Of a DNA stretch of 64,000 nt, positions 1-7,863 are shown in pieces. The DNA comes from CAVSRC01 sp963798195. GTDB lineage: Bacteria; Pseudomonadota; Alphaproteobacteria; Rhizobiales; Kaistiaceae. A program made the position numbers and the translations under genes. Location of the stretch: contig CAWCSF010000007.1 in assembly GCA_963798195.1 (NCBI GenBank), forward strand, positions 1 to 64,000, given 5' to 3'. The first letter of the stretch is position 1; each line of letters starts with the position of its first letter. The notes beneath the pieces were generated by a model. The model made no database searches. It saw only the letters and a list, made by a program, of their open reading frames with translations, and was not told the origin of the DNA.

Positions 1-1
1 G

Positions 2-118
2 CGCGAACGGCTCGGATTCGAGGCCCGGGTTGGGCTTGCCGAGGGACTCGGAGGTCTGGTCGCTTGGTGGCAACGCGAGAAAGAATCCGCGTCGGCCGCA
101 AACCGAGTTACCGTATGA
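2..118 (+). CDS. C-terminal end of a sugar-nucleotide epimerase/dehydratase (partial)
   Basis: Only the last 38 codons lie in the window; the gene starts to the left of it. The reading frame ends in LGFEARVGLAEGLGGLVAWW and then a charged tail and TGA at 116-118. This resembles the C-terminus of extended-SDR NAD-dependent epimerases/dehydratases, where a phrase like LGFEP-x-V-x-LEEGL is followed by a W/Y-rich helix. Its stop overlaps the ATG of the next gene (ATGA), so it belongs to the same operon as the following four genes. The identification rests on a short tail only. Confidence 0.6.
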   Translation, partial: RERLGFEARVGLAEGLGGLVAWWQREKESASAANRVTV

Positions 119-942
119 CCGGCGCAGATATGGAGACGGATCTTTTCGAGCGCGGCTGGCTGGCGACCGACCTTCCCGAGCCGGGGCCGGCCTTCGCGGC
201 GCGCGATGCGCTGCTCGGGCACCTGCGCGATAGCCACCTGCCGGGTCTCGCTCGGCTGGACGACTATCACCGGATGGCTACGGACCCGGATCATCACATA
301 GCGGTTCTGCACGAACTGGCTTCCTGGTACTGGCAGGAGCAACTCGGACGCGCCATTGTCGTGGCCAATCTCGACCTCTTCCGCCGGCTTGTGGGTGCGG
401 ACCTGCACGTGCAGAACCGTCCCTATCTGCGCGCGGTCCGGCCCGGCCGCGTCGAAGATGCTGCACCTATCCATCGCGACACCTACTATGGCGCCAGTCC
501 CTACGAAGTCTCGATCTTCGTGCCCTTCACCGACATCGACGCCGCCAGTGCGTTGCGCGTCGTCAGCGGCTCGCATCTTGCGCCGGACAGCGACTATCCG
601 TTCGCGCAACATAAGAGTCGGGACGTCGTCATGCGTTCGCCCAAACACGAACTCGGCTTTCCATACGCGCCGCGGCTTCTCGATTTGTCGGTCGCGGAAA
701 AGGCCGAGCCTGTACCACTCCGTGTCGGCCAGGTCCTGATCTTCGGGCTTGGGCTGGTGCATGGGGGGGGCATCAACGGCGGGGAGGGCACGCGCTTCTC
801 GAGCGATATCCGTATCGTCAACTCGCTCGCGCCGGTGAATCTCAGTCGCGGCGTGGACGCGAACTATTTCGTGCCGCTTTGTTCTAGCGTTGTGACACGT
901 GCCGCTCGCCACTATGAAGCCGTCAACGGTTCGGCTGCGTAG
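115..942 (+). CDS. PhyH-like Fe(II)/2-oxoglutarate dioxygenase family protein
   Basis: 275 aa. ATG at 115 was preferred over upstream TTG/GTG codons because it overlaps the previous stop as ATGA. The phytanoyl-CoA dioxygenase signature is visible: HRD at residues 120-122 gives the HxD iron ligands, a distal HGGG (His216) gives the third ligand, and an Arg about 11-17 residues later (TRFSSDIR) would bind 2-oxoglutarate. It is cytoplasmic, with no signal peptide. Its place between an epimerase tail and acyltransferase, epimerase and glycosyltransferase genes suggests hydroxylation or other oxidation of a sugar or sugar precursor for a surface glycan. The substrate is inferred from neighbours only. 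Confidence 0.8.
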   Translation: MTGADMETDLFERGWLATDLPEPGPAFAARDALLGHLRDSHLPGLARLDDYHRMATDPDHHIAVLHELASWYWQEQLGRAIVVANLDLFRRLVGADLHVQNRPYLRAVRPGRVEDAAPIHRDTYYGASPYEVSIFVPFTDIDAASALRVVSGSHLAPDSDYPFAQHKSRDVVMRSPKHELGFPYAPRLLDLSVAEKAEPVPLRVGQVLIFGLGLVHGGGINGGEGTRFSSDIRIVNSLAPVNLSRGVDANYFVPLCSSVVTRAARHYEAVNGSAA

Positions 943-952
943 GGGGAAATCG

Positions 953-1996
953 GTGCGGGTCATCTCCGTCGATCCCTTGACCGATCCGCACTGGGGGGAG
1001 TTGAGGCGGCTGCCGACGGCCGGGCTCTTCCATTCGCAATCGTGGATGGCCGCTCTCAATGACTGTTACGGCTTTGAGCCGCGAGCGTATGTCGTCATCG
1101 ACCAGGCGAACGTGGCGCGGGGTGGGGTGGCCTTCTGCGAAATCGGTGATGCTCTCGGAAAAAGAATTGTCTGTCTGCCATTCTCAGACGCCTGCGATCC
1201 GCTGCTCGCCGACACCTCCGTATGGCCGCTCCTGAAGCAGCGGTTGGGCGAGCAGGGGTTTCCCGTAACTCTGCGCGCGCTCGATCCTCACCTTCTTGGC
1301 AGCGATCCGGAGTTCGTGCCAATCAAGCGCGCGCGGTGGCACACGCTTGATGTGACCGATGAGCTCGATCTGCTGCGCCGCCGTTTCTCGGACGCAACGC
1401 GTCGCGCTGTCGCAAAAGCCGAGCGTGCCGGCGTGGTCGTCAGGCCGCTCGTCGGAGATGCCGGCCTTGACGCCTTTACGTCCCTTCACGTGAGACTGAG
1501 GAAGCGAAAGTACCGACTGTTGGCACAGCCGCAGGCCTTCTTTGGCGCGATCAGAGACCGCTTCCAGCCGACCAAAGGGTGGCATCTGCTTGGCGCTTGG
1601 CATCAGGACGCGCTTCTCGCCGCCACACTCTATTTGTCCTGTGGCGACACCCTCTACTACAAGTTCAACGCGTCGCAGCCGGACGGGCTCGCGCTCCGCC
1701 CGAACAACCTTCTCGTCTGGGCCGGCATCATGCTGGCAAAGGAGCTCGGACTTAAGGCGGTCGACCTCGGTCCGAGCGACGACGATCAGCCTGGGCTGAT
1801 CCGGTTCAAGCGCGGATTTGGCTCGGCCTCTAGGGAGCTGCGCTTTCTGCGATGGACTCCGTGCGTTGAAAAGGCTGGCCACGGAGCCGAACTCCGGGGC
1901 GTGCTCGGTGAGATGACGCGCCTCTTTACCGCGCCGAGGGTGGCCGACGACGTTTCGAAAGCGGCGGGAGCGACCCTCTACAGGCTCTTCGCATGA
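953..1996 (+). CDS. FemAB/GNAT-fold N-acyltransferase (BioF2-like)
   Basis: 347 aa from GTG at 953, chosen because AGGGGG at 941-946 lies six bases before it; the frame is open further upstream, but those starts lie inside the preceding gene. The protein has the layout of FemAB-like or PEP-CTERM-type GNAT proteins (acetyltransferase_6 group): an N-terminal half with FHSQSWMAAL, a central helix rich in Arg/Lys (RRFSDATRRAVAKAERAGV), and a C-terminal GNAT half with LLGAWHQDALLAATLYLSCG, YYKFNAS and a terminal DLGPS...GLIRFKRGFG motif. Such enzymes add acyl or aminoacyl groups to amino-sugars or peptidoglycan precursors. Here it probably acylates an amino-sugar of the glycan made by the operon. 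Its stop overlaps the next ATG. Confidence 0.75.
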   Translation: MRVISVDPLTDPHWGELRRLPTAGLFHSQSWMAALNDCYGFEPRAYVVIDQANVARGGVAFCEIGDALGKRIVCLPFSDACDPLLADTSVWPLLKQRLGEQGFPVTLRALDPHLLGSDPEFVPIKRARWHTLDVTDELDLLRRRFSDATRRAVAKAERAGVVVRPLVGDAGLDAFTSLHVRLRKRKYRLLAQPQAFFGAIRDRFQPTKGWHLLGAWHQDALLAATLYLSCGDTLYYKFNASQPDGLALRPNNLLVWAGIMLAKELGLKAVDLGPSDDDQPGLIRFKRGFGSASRELRFLRWTPCVEKAGHGAELRGVLGEMTRLFTAPRVADDVSKAAGATLYRLFA

Positions 1997-2931
1997 GAGG
2001 TGATGTGATCCTCGTGAGCGGGCCAACCGGGTTCGTCGGCTCGCACCTGGTGCGCCGCCTTTTAGGCGACGGCGCCGAGGTTCATGTGCTTTGCCGGGAG
2101 GGCTCGAATTTCCACCGTCTGCGGGACATCGAGCAACGATTGCACAAACACGTGGTTCGGTTGGAGGACGCCCCTGGTCTGCAAAGGGTCATGAAGGCGG
2201 TGCGACCGCATAGGATCTTTCACCTCGCCGCCGCGACGGTCGTCGCGGGCACGACCGGCAGCGTTGCCGAACTGATCGAAGTTAATTTCTTGGGCACGAT
2301 CAATCTTATCGAGGCCGCGGAGCTGGTTCCATATCGGAGCTTCGTCACGACCGGCGATTCCTTCGAGTACACGGCGAGCGCATTTCCCCTTCGCGAGAAT
2401 GAACGCTGTGAACCGGATACCGCGCATGGCATTACCAAACTTGGAGCGACGCTTTTTGCGCAACGTGTTGCGCGTGAGCGCGGACGGCCGATCGTGATAT
2501 TGCGCCTCTTTTCCACCTATGGTCCTGGGGACAATCCGCGCCGGCTGGTCCCGAAGGTCATCGAAAGCGCGCTCGCTAACACGCCCATTCGTTTGTCACG
2601 CCCAGACATCGTGCGCGACTGGGTGTACATCGACGATGTCGTCGACCTCTACATCGAGGCCGCTGAAAAAGCCGACGCTCTTTCGGGGCGCGTGTTCAAT
2701 GCGGGCTCCGGGGCGGCGACCCCGATCGGCGAGATCGTTTCCATGCTGCTGCGGATCGCACATTCGAAGGCCAGTCCGGAGTGGGGTGTCTTTCCCGCGC
2801 CCGCACATGATGCGACGCCCTGGGTTGCCGACACCAGCCAGACCTTCGGGGCATTTGCATGGCGTCCGCGCTTGGCGCTTGAAACGGGACTGCGCGCGAC
2901 GCTCGCGGCCATCGTGGAGGCTGCGCGGTGA
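1993..2931 (+). CDS. NAD(P)-dependent epimerase/dehydratase (extended SDR) with altered catalytic Tyr
   Basis: 312 aa, ATG at 1993 inside the previous stop (ATGA). The Rossmann motif GPTGFVG is at residues 10-16, the FHLAA segment at 76-80, and the Ser/Thr active-site strand (FVTTGDSFEY) at 117-126. The position of the family YxxxK motif reads HGITK (145-149): Lys is present but the catalytic Tyr is His. RDWVYIDDVVDLY near residue 204 is the usual substrate-side motif. The family makes nucleotide-sugar epimers or deoxysugars; the Tyr-to-His change may alter or abolish this. It is coupled to the GT4 gene by GTGA. Confidence 0.8.
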   Translation: MRGDVILVSGPTGFVGSHLVRRLLGDGAEVHVLCREGSNFHRLRDIEQRLHKHVVRLEDAPGLQRVMKAVRPHRIFHLAAATVVAGTTGSVAELIEVNFLGTINLIEAAELVPYRSFVTTGDSFEYTASAFPLRENERCEPDTAHGITKLGATLFAQRVARERGRPIVILRLFSTYGPGDNPRRLVPKVIESALANTPIRLSRPDIVRDWVYIDDVVDLYIEAAEKADALSGRVFNAGSGAATPIGEIVSMLLRIAHSKASPEWGVFPAPAHDATPWVADTSQTFGAFAWRPRLALETGLRATLAAIVEAAR

Positions 2932-4160
2932 TCGGTGCCGAGACAGCGCGATACCCACCACACCAGAACCGCGTTCTCTTTGTCGGTCACGAAGCGACCC
3001 GGACAGGCGCACCTCTCATGCTGCTTCATCTCATGCGATGGCTACGTGAGCATACCGATATCGACTTCGACCTGTTGCTGCTCCGAGGTGGCGATCTCGT
3101 ACCGGACTATTGCAAGGTCTGCACCGTCTTCGGAGTTTCGGGCGGCGGCGCCAAAACCGCGCGCACGCCGATGCCCAGTCGCCTCGGGTCCGTTCTTCGG
3201 AAACTGGATGAGACGACGCCGGTTTCGCCGCGCGGTCCCGAGGTCCACCCCCTTTCCACCGTCCGCACCATCCTGGCGCATCGGCAGATCGGACTGATCT
3301 ATTCGAACACCGTCACCAACGGGCGCGCCTTGGCTGAGTTGGCGCTTGACCTCCCTATCATTTGCCACGTGCACGAAGTGGAAAGCTATTTGCAGGCGAT
3401 GCCTGTCGAGGAGTTGGCTGCTGTTTTGCGTGACGCCGCGATGTACATTGTGGTCGCGGAGGCGACGCGCGGAGTTCTAGTTCAGCGTGGCGTCGATCTG
3501 GCGAAAATCGTGCTTGTCCCCGGCTTCGTACCGCTCGGGCCGACACGAGCGCGCGATCTGGAGCGGCGCCTTTCGTTTCGCCGCGAGCACCGCATTCCTG
3601 AAGAAGGCATTCTGGTCGGCGGCTGCGGGACGCTTCACTGGCAAAAAGGGCCCGATCTTCTGGTGCACGTGGCTCGCAGGCTCGCTCGCCAGACCGGTTT
3701 GCCGCCTTTGCACTTTGCGTGGGTTGGCAAAGCGCACGGCGCCCAGCAGCTGCAATTGCGCTGGGACATCGAGCGCGCCGGTTTGACTGGCAGTTTCTCG
3801 GTCATTCCCGGACTTACCGATACCGGGGATTTTTTCGAAAGCCTCGACATATTGGCCATCGTCTCTCGCAATGACCCGCTTCCGCTGATCGCCGTCGAAG
3901 CTGGCGCGCGTGGCGTGCCTGTAGTCTGTTTTGAAGGCAACGCCGAACTTGTGGACGAGACCTGTGGCATCGTGGTCCCATATCTCGATCTCGAAGCCTA
4001 TGCGATCGCGGTCGGCGAATTGGCCGAGGACTCCGAACGACGTACTGCCCTCGGCCGGCGGCTGGCGGCCAAAGTGCGTGGCCGGCACGCCGTATCCGCC
4101 GGGGCGTCACAGATCGCGGAGATCATCAAGTCGTTCGCCGGGACGGTGTCGGGACATTAA
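2928..4160 (+). CDS. Glycosyltransferase, GT4-like (GT-B fold)
   Basis: 410 aa, GTG start overlapping the previous TGA (GTGA). The N-terminal half has a substrate-binding Rossmann-like region with LFVGHEATRTGAPLMLLHL. The C-terminal half carries the GT-B donor-binding core: GGCGTLHWQKGPDLLVHVAR, then a segment NDPLPLIAVEAGARGVPVV that matches the EX7E loop with Asp in place of the first Glu. No signal peptide or membrane segment is present. It is the last gene of the coupled glycan operon and is followed by a hairpin terminator at 4198-4227. Sugar donor and acceptor cannot be told from sequence. Confidence 0.82.
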   Translation: MIGAETARYPPHQNRVLFVGHEATRTGAPLMLLHLMRWLREHTDIDFDLLLLRGGDLVPDYCKVCTVFGVSGGGAKTARTPMPSRLGSVLRKLDETTPVSPRGPEVHPLSTVRTILAHRQIGLIYSNTVTNGRALAELALDLPIICHVHEVESYLQAMPVEELAAVLRDAAMYIVVAEATRGVLVQRGVDLAKIVLVPGFVPLGPTRARDLERRLSFRREHRIPEEGILVGGCGTLHWQKGPDLLVHVARRLARQTGLPPLHFAWVGKAHGAQQLQLRWDIERAGLTGSFSVIPGLTDTGDFFESLDILAIVSRNDPLPLIAVEAGARGVPVVCFEGNAELVDETCGIVVPYLDLEAYAIAVGELAEDSERRTALGRRLAAKVRGRHAVSAGASQIAEIIKSFAGTVSGH

Positions 4161-4490
4161 GAAAAAGGTCCGAAAAGGCGCGCCAAAGGATGTCGTGAAG
4201 CGGACGGCGCGTCACGCGCCCGCTTTTCGGCAGTCGAAGGCTTCGACCTGTTCGCTGAATTCGTCGAGGTCGAAATGGGGAAGGGGAGTGACGCCCTGGA
4301 CCGGCGGCATCATCTGGCCGCAGCCTTGACCACGCCACGGCTCGCGCCTCGTCGGCTGAAGAACGTCGTTCTCGATCCGCAAACAACGAAGAGGCAATGC
4401 CGCGACTTCGCACTCCCCCTGGAACTGCAATTCGCTTTAGGGCGTTGGTGGCATGCTGGTGAACAATAATCGAACCGAGGTCAGCCAAGA
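4161..4490. other. Intergenic region without a convincing gene
   Basis: 330 bases between the GT4 stop and the NTF2-like gene. The left part holds the terminator at 4198-4227. A minus-strand open frame (4212-4430, 72 codons, ending in LDEFSEQVEAFDCRKAGA) exists, but its stop codon falls in the loop of that terminator and it matches no family I recognise, so I do not call it a gene. The right part probably holds the promoter of the NTF2-like gene; no clear -35/-10 pair stands out. Confidence 0.5.
4198..4227 (+). terminator. Rho-independent terminator after the GT4 gene
   Basis: Stem AAGCG plus GGCGCG pairs with CGCGCC plus CGCTT across a TCA loop, with a three-base bulge (GAC) on the left arm. 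It runs directly into TTTT (4224-4227). It lies 37 bases after the stop of the first glycan operon and closes it. Confidence 0.55.
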
Positions 4491-4943
4491 ATGATCGGCT
4501 TGAAGGAGTTATATGCGGCGCTTCTGAAAGCTTGGAACGATAGGAATGCCGAAGCAATGTCGTCTTACTTCAGCGAGGATGCCGTGATGATTGGGTTCGA
4601 CGGCAGCACAGTCGAAGGTCGATCCTCGATCAAGTCTCACCTCGCTCCTATCTTCCAGGATCATCCCACTGCAACGTACGTTTCCATTGTGAGATCTGTG
4701 CACGACATGGGTGAATTTGCCCTGTTGAGGGCTGACGCGGGCATGGTGCCGCCCGGAAAGTCCGACATCCGATCTGAGACAATCGCGCGGCAGACACTGG
4801 TTGCCCGGCATGACAGCGACAGCTGGCAGGTCGTCCAGTTTCAGAACACACCGATCACCCTCGACCAAGACAAGCCCGCACGTGCTCGGATCTACGACGA
4901 ACTGCAAACCACACATCGAGAAGGCGCTGGCCGAGGTGGCTGA
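4491..4943 (+). CDS. NTF2-like / SnoaL-like (SgcJ/EcaC-type) protein
   Basis: 150 aa. The sequence has the NTF2-fold opening helix and strand (LKELYAALLKAWNDRNAEAMSSYFSEDAVMIGFDGS), then VEGRSSIKSHLAPIFQDH and later strands ending in WQVVQFQNTPIT, as in DUF4440/SnoaL-like small proteins of 120-160 aa. Many members are cyclases, isomerases or simple ligand-binding proteins, others are orphan stress proteins. It sits 99 bases before a type III polyketide synthase on the same strand, so a role as cyclase or accessory factor in that pathway is possible but not proven. GAGG about ten bases before the ATG may act as ribosome-binding site. Confidence 0.75.
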   Translation: MIGLKELYAALLKAWNDRNAEAMSSYFSEDAVMIGFDGSTVEGRSSIKSHLAPIFQDHPTATYVSIVRSVHDMGEFALLRADAGMVPPGKSDIRSETIARQTLVARHDSDSWQVVQFQNTPITLDQDKPARARIYDELQTTHREGAGRGG

Positions 4944-5042
4944 TGCGCAACACGACATCGTTACCCCGGCTCTGGCCGGCGCGGTGAATATCGGGCAGCG
5001 GCGGCGTGTTTGCGCACGCCAGATTTGGCAAGAGGAGTCTTC

Positions 5043-6164
5043 ATGAACGCGCCTGCGTCAATTTCAGCCGCGAGGGCGGTTGCCACGGAGGTGCGTCTTC
5101 GCGCGCTGGTAACTGCTGTTCCGCAACACGTCCTCCCCCAAGCGCAGGTTCGCGATACCGCAAGGGCATACTTTTCAAAGAAGACCGGACTGTTCGATCA
5201 CCTCGAACCGGTGTTCATGAATGCGAAGATTGATACGCGCTACGCCTGCCAACCGTTCGACTGGTACATGCAGCCTCACGATTTCGGCGAGAAGTCGCGA
5301 CTTTACGCCGACCACGCGACAGCACTTTCAGCGGATGCCGCAAGCAGAGCGCTGGACGCGGCCGGCCTGACGCCAGCCGACATCGATGCGATCGTGATGG
5401 TGAGCACGACCGGAGTGGCGACGCCAAGCCTCGACGCTCGACTGATGAATCTCATGCCGTTCCGGCCCGATACAATGCGTCTGCCAATCTTCGGCTTCGG
5501 ATGTGCTGGCGGCGTGCTTGGTTTGACCCGCGCGGCGCAGCTCGTCCGCTCGCAACCCGGCATGCGCTGTCTGCTCGTTGTTGTCGAATTGTGCAGCATG
5601 GCCATCCGTCACGACCGGGTGACGCCGAGTAACATCGTGGCGACAGCGCTGTTCGGTGATGGAGCCGCGGCGGCGATCATCGAATCCTCCGATCCATCCG
5701 CGCCGGGCGTCGATTTAGGTCCCGCGCTCGGGTCCATCGGCCTCGGTGGCGAGCATTGCTGGCCGGACACGCTCCATGTCATGGGCTGGCGGGTTGATGG
5801 CCTCGGTCTCGATGTCATTTTTCACAGCAGCATTCCGCAAATCGTTGCGGACGATTACCCGGCGGCGCTGTCCGCCTTTCTGATGCGGTCGGGTCTCACC
5901 AGGGACGATTTCGTCCGGCCGTGCTGCCATCCCGGCGGCGTCAAGGTGATTGAAGCCCTGGAGCAGGTCTATGGCCTTGCCCCCGGAGAACTCGACGTCG
6001 AGCGCGAGGTACTGCGCAACTACGGGAACATGTCGGCGCCGACCGTGCTGTTCGTTCTCGATGGAACTATCAAGGCGGGCGTAAAGGGGCCGGTTCTCCT
6101 CTCATCTCTTGGGCCGGGCTTTACCGCTGCGTTCCAGATGGTGAACCTCGCGGGCGCGCCGTGA
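5043..6164 (+). CDS. Type III polyketide synthase (chalcone/stilbene synthase family)
   Basis: 373 aa, normal for the family. ATG at 5043 is chosen because AGGAG lies at 5033-5037; an in-frame upstream start at 5010 would waste that site. The thiolase-fold catalytic triad is complete: Cys154 in FGFGCAGGVLG, His296 in CCHPGG and Asn329 in NYGNMSAPT. These enzymes extend an acyl-CoA starter with malonyl-CoA and cyclise the product to alkylpyrones, alkylresorcinols or phloroglucinols. The next gene, coupled by GTGA, encodes an ICMT-like methyltransferase, the same pairing as Bacillus bpsA-bpsB and streptomycete srs-type clusters, which favours a methylated long-chain pyrone or resorcinol, possibly a membrane phenolic lipid. 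The starter unit is unknown. Confidence 0.92.
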   Translation: MNAPASISAARAVATEVRLRALVTAVPQHVLPQAQVRDTARAYFSKKTGLFDHLEPVFMNAKIDTRYACQPFDWYMQPHDFGEKSRLYADHATALSADAASRALDAAGLTPADIDAIVMVSTTGVATPSLDARLMNLMPFRPDTMRLPIFGFGCAGGVLGLTRAAQLVRSQPGMRCLLVVVELCSMAIRHDRVTPSNIVATALFGDGAAAAIIESSDPSAPGVDLGPALGSIGLGGEHCWPDTLHVMGWRVDGLGLDVIFHSSIPQIVADDYPAALSAFLMRSGLTRDDFVRPCCHPGGVKVIEALEQVYGLAPGELDVEREVLRNYGNMSAPTVLFVLDGTIKAGVKGPVLLSSLGPGFTAAFQMVNLAGAP

Positions 6165-6667
6165 CCGTCGGCTGGCCGTATGCCCTGATTGCCCTGGTCG
6201 GGCTGCAGCGATTGGCCGAGTTGGTCTGGGCGCGGCGCAATACCCGCGCGTTGCTGGCACGCGGGGGCCGGGAGACTGGCGCCGGCCACTATCCGCTGTT
6301 CGTCGTGCTCCATGGTTCCTGGCTGCTCGCGCTCGCTATCTTTGTTGCGCCCGATGCGACGCCCAATTGGAGTTTGCTGACCGTGTTCCTCGTCCTCCAG
6401 ATTCTACGGGTCTGGATCGTCGCCTCCCTTGGCCCGTACTGGACGACGCGCGTCATCACGATCGAAGGGGAGCCATCGGTGCGACGCGGACCCTACCGCT
6501 ATCTCCGCCACCCGAACTACGTCGTGGTGGCACTCGAGATTCCGGCTCTCCCGCTCGCTCTTAATCTGACCTGGCTCGCACTCGCGTTTGGGCTGCTCAA
6601 TTTCGCGTTGTTGCTGTACCGCATCAGCGTGGAGGACAAAGCCCGAGCGCAGGCGGCCCTTGCTTGA
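6161..6667 (+). CDS. Isoprenylcysteine carboxyl methyltransferase (ICMT) family membrane protein
   Basis: 168 aa with about four hydrophobic segments (near residues 5-17, 45-63, 70-90 and 130-155). The conserved ICMT/PEMT C-terminal signature RRGPYRYLRHPNYVVVALEI is at roughly residues 107-126. The GTG start overlaps the stop of the type III PKS (GTGA). In comparable pairs such as BpsB the protein O-methylates the alkylpyrone produced by the PKS using S-adenosylmethionine at the membrane, and that is the most likely role here. A hairpin lies 109 bases downstream, but its T-rich side faces the opposite gene. Confidence 0.88.
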   Translation: MTVGWPYALIALVGLQRLAELVWARRNTRALLARGGRETGAGHYPLFVVLHGSWLLALAIFVAPDATPNWSLLTVFLVLQILRVWIVASLGPYWTTRVITIEGEPSVRRGPYRYLRHPNYVVVALEIPALPLALNLTWLALAFGLLNFALLLYRISVEDKARAQAALA

Positions 6668-6775
6668 TCGCGAAGCCTCGGGAGCCATCCTCTTAACTTG
6701 GGGCATGATTGCTCGCCGCCGGCGGCCGAAGATGCCGGGGAAATTGCTAGCGTGGGGGTGCCACCAGACAAACGA

Positions 6776-6804
6776 AAGCGCCGGGAGTGGGCCTCCCGGC
6801 GCTT
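6776..6804 (-). terminator. Terminator between convergent genes
   Basis: Perfect 12-bp stem: AAGCGCCGGGAG (6776-6787) pairs with CTCCCGGCGCTT (6793-6804) around a five-base loop. Read on the minus strand it is followed by TCGTTTGTC, so it mainly terminates the minus-strand membrane-protein operon; it may also stop transcription from the ICMT gene. Confidence 0.65.
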
Positions 6805-6829
6805 CGGATTAGCAGTGCCCCTCGGCGGA

Positions 6830-7741
6830 CTACCAGAAATGGTGGCCGAAGAACTTGACGTACTTGCCCTCGTCGCGATGCCGCCCACCGACACCGGCCG
6901 CAGCCGTCGCGGCGGCGGCGCTGAGGAGGAGCCCGGCAGCGGCGATGAAGCCGGCGATCAGTGTCGCCTTCCGCGCCTTGTCTGCAGCGTCCCGTACCTG
7001 AATCTCCAGGTCCCGGGCTTCATTCACCGCAGCATCGACGCGTGCCTGTGCGTCGGCCTCGGGCAGGCCGGTGCGGGTTTCCACAACCTGCGTCAGATAG
7101 GAACGATCGCTTTCGGTGAACTCTCGATTCCGGATCGTTGCGGCGAAGATGCGACCAGCTTCCGCCCGCAACGCAGAGTCGTCAGTAGGGGTAGCGTTCG
7201 TTCCAACCGGCGGCGCGCCTTGGGTATTCGGCGCGGGGCGCAGCAGCAGGTCGACCGCGTAGTCCGTCGGTGAAAGTGCCGAAGCGTCGGCGTTCCCCGA
7301 AGCGGTGCCTGCCGCAACGATGGCCGCCGATTGCGTTCCGGCTTGCAGGATGGCTCCGCCACCGATGCCCAGAACCATAGCGCCGAACAGGATGCCGACC
7401 GCCCAAGCAAGGAAGCCGTGCGTGCTGTCCCGGAAGCCGCTTTCATGGTTGGTCGCGTCGGCCCAGCGGCTCCGCATGCGACCGGCGAGATAGCCGCCCG
7501 CCGCGAAACTTCCAATCTGCACGAGAAGCGTCCACCACAGGACCGCAAACGCCGCCACCCAGACGGGGGCTCCGCTGCCCGGCCATGGCGAAGTCACCGA
7601 AAGACCGACCGCGGCGCCGAAGGTGAGGAGAATTATCGAAATCGCGGCGGCGGCGACTGCGCCGCCGATCACCGGTCCCCATTCCAAATAGCTTCTGTTG
7701 GAGACGAGTGGTGCGGGCGCGACGTCAGCTTCGTAAGTCAT
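6830..7741 (-). CDS. Hypothetical multi-pass membrane protein
   Basis: 303 aa. Three hydrophobic segments lie in the first half (about residues 22-48, 62-85 and 110-132, the first and third Gly/Ala-rich), followed by a soluble acidic loop of about 130 residues with LTQVVETRTGLPEADAQARV, and a last Ala-rich segment at about 266-290 before a charged tail. I recognise it as a type of uncharacterised protein common in Hyphomicrobiales, often near small stress-related membrane proteins, but I cannot give a function. The acidic loop resembles alpha-helical repeats of envelope-stress proteins. It is the third gene of a minus-strand operon, 13 bases after a 24-aa protein gene. Confidence 0.75.
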   Translation of the reverse strand: MTYEADVAPAPLVSNRSYLEWGPVIGGAVAAAAISIILLTFGAAVGLSVTSPWPGSGAPVWVAAFAVLWWTLLVQIGSFAAGGYLAGRMRSRWADATNHESGFRDSTHGFLAWAVGILFGAMVLGIGGGAILQAGTQSAAIVAAGTASGNADASALSPTDYAVDLLLRPAPNTQGAPPVGTNATPTDDSALRAEAGRIFAATIRNREFTESDRSYLTQVVETRTGLPEADAQARVDAAVNEARDLEIQVRDAADKARKATLIAGFIAAAGLLLSAAAATAAAGVGGRHRDEGKYVKFFGHHFW

Positions 7742-7754
7742 GGCGCGCCTCGAC

Positions 7755-7829
7755 TCAGTGAAGGCCGATGAGCGACAGCACCGCCATCACCACGACGACG
7801 AGGCCGACAAGATAGATAATGCCGTTCAT
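7755..7829 (-). CDS. Tiny single-pass membrane protein (24 aa)
   Basis: 24 codons starting MNGIIYLVGLVVVVM and ending LSLIGLH, so essentially one transmembrane helix. A good ribosome-binding site (GGAGAG) precedes the ATG by five bases. Proteins of this form are widespread hypothetical genes in Hyphomicrobiales, which supports it as real in spite of its length. It lies between a 49-aa and a 303-aa membrane protein gene on the same strand with gaps of 34 and 13 bases, so it is very probably co-transcribed. Function unknown. Confidence 0.65.
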   Translation of the reverse strand: MNGIIYLVGLVVVVMAVLSLIGLH

Positions 7830-7863
7830 TGCTTCTCTCCTTCGAAATCGATTTTTGGAAGAA

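Noticed and set aside
4212..4430. Minus-strand open frame of 72 codons after the first glycan operon
   Set aside because: Its stop codon falls in the loop of a terminator hairpin and it has no family resemblance or ribosome-binding site that I can see.
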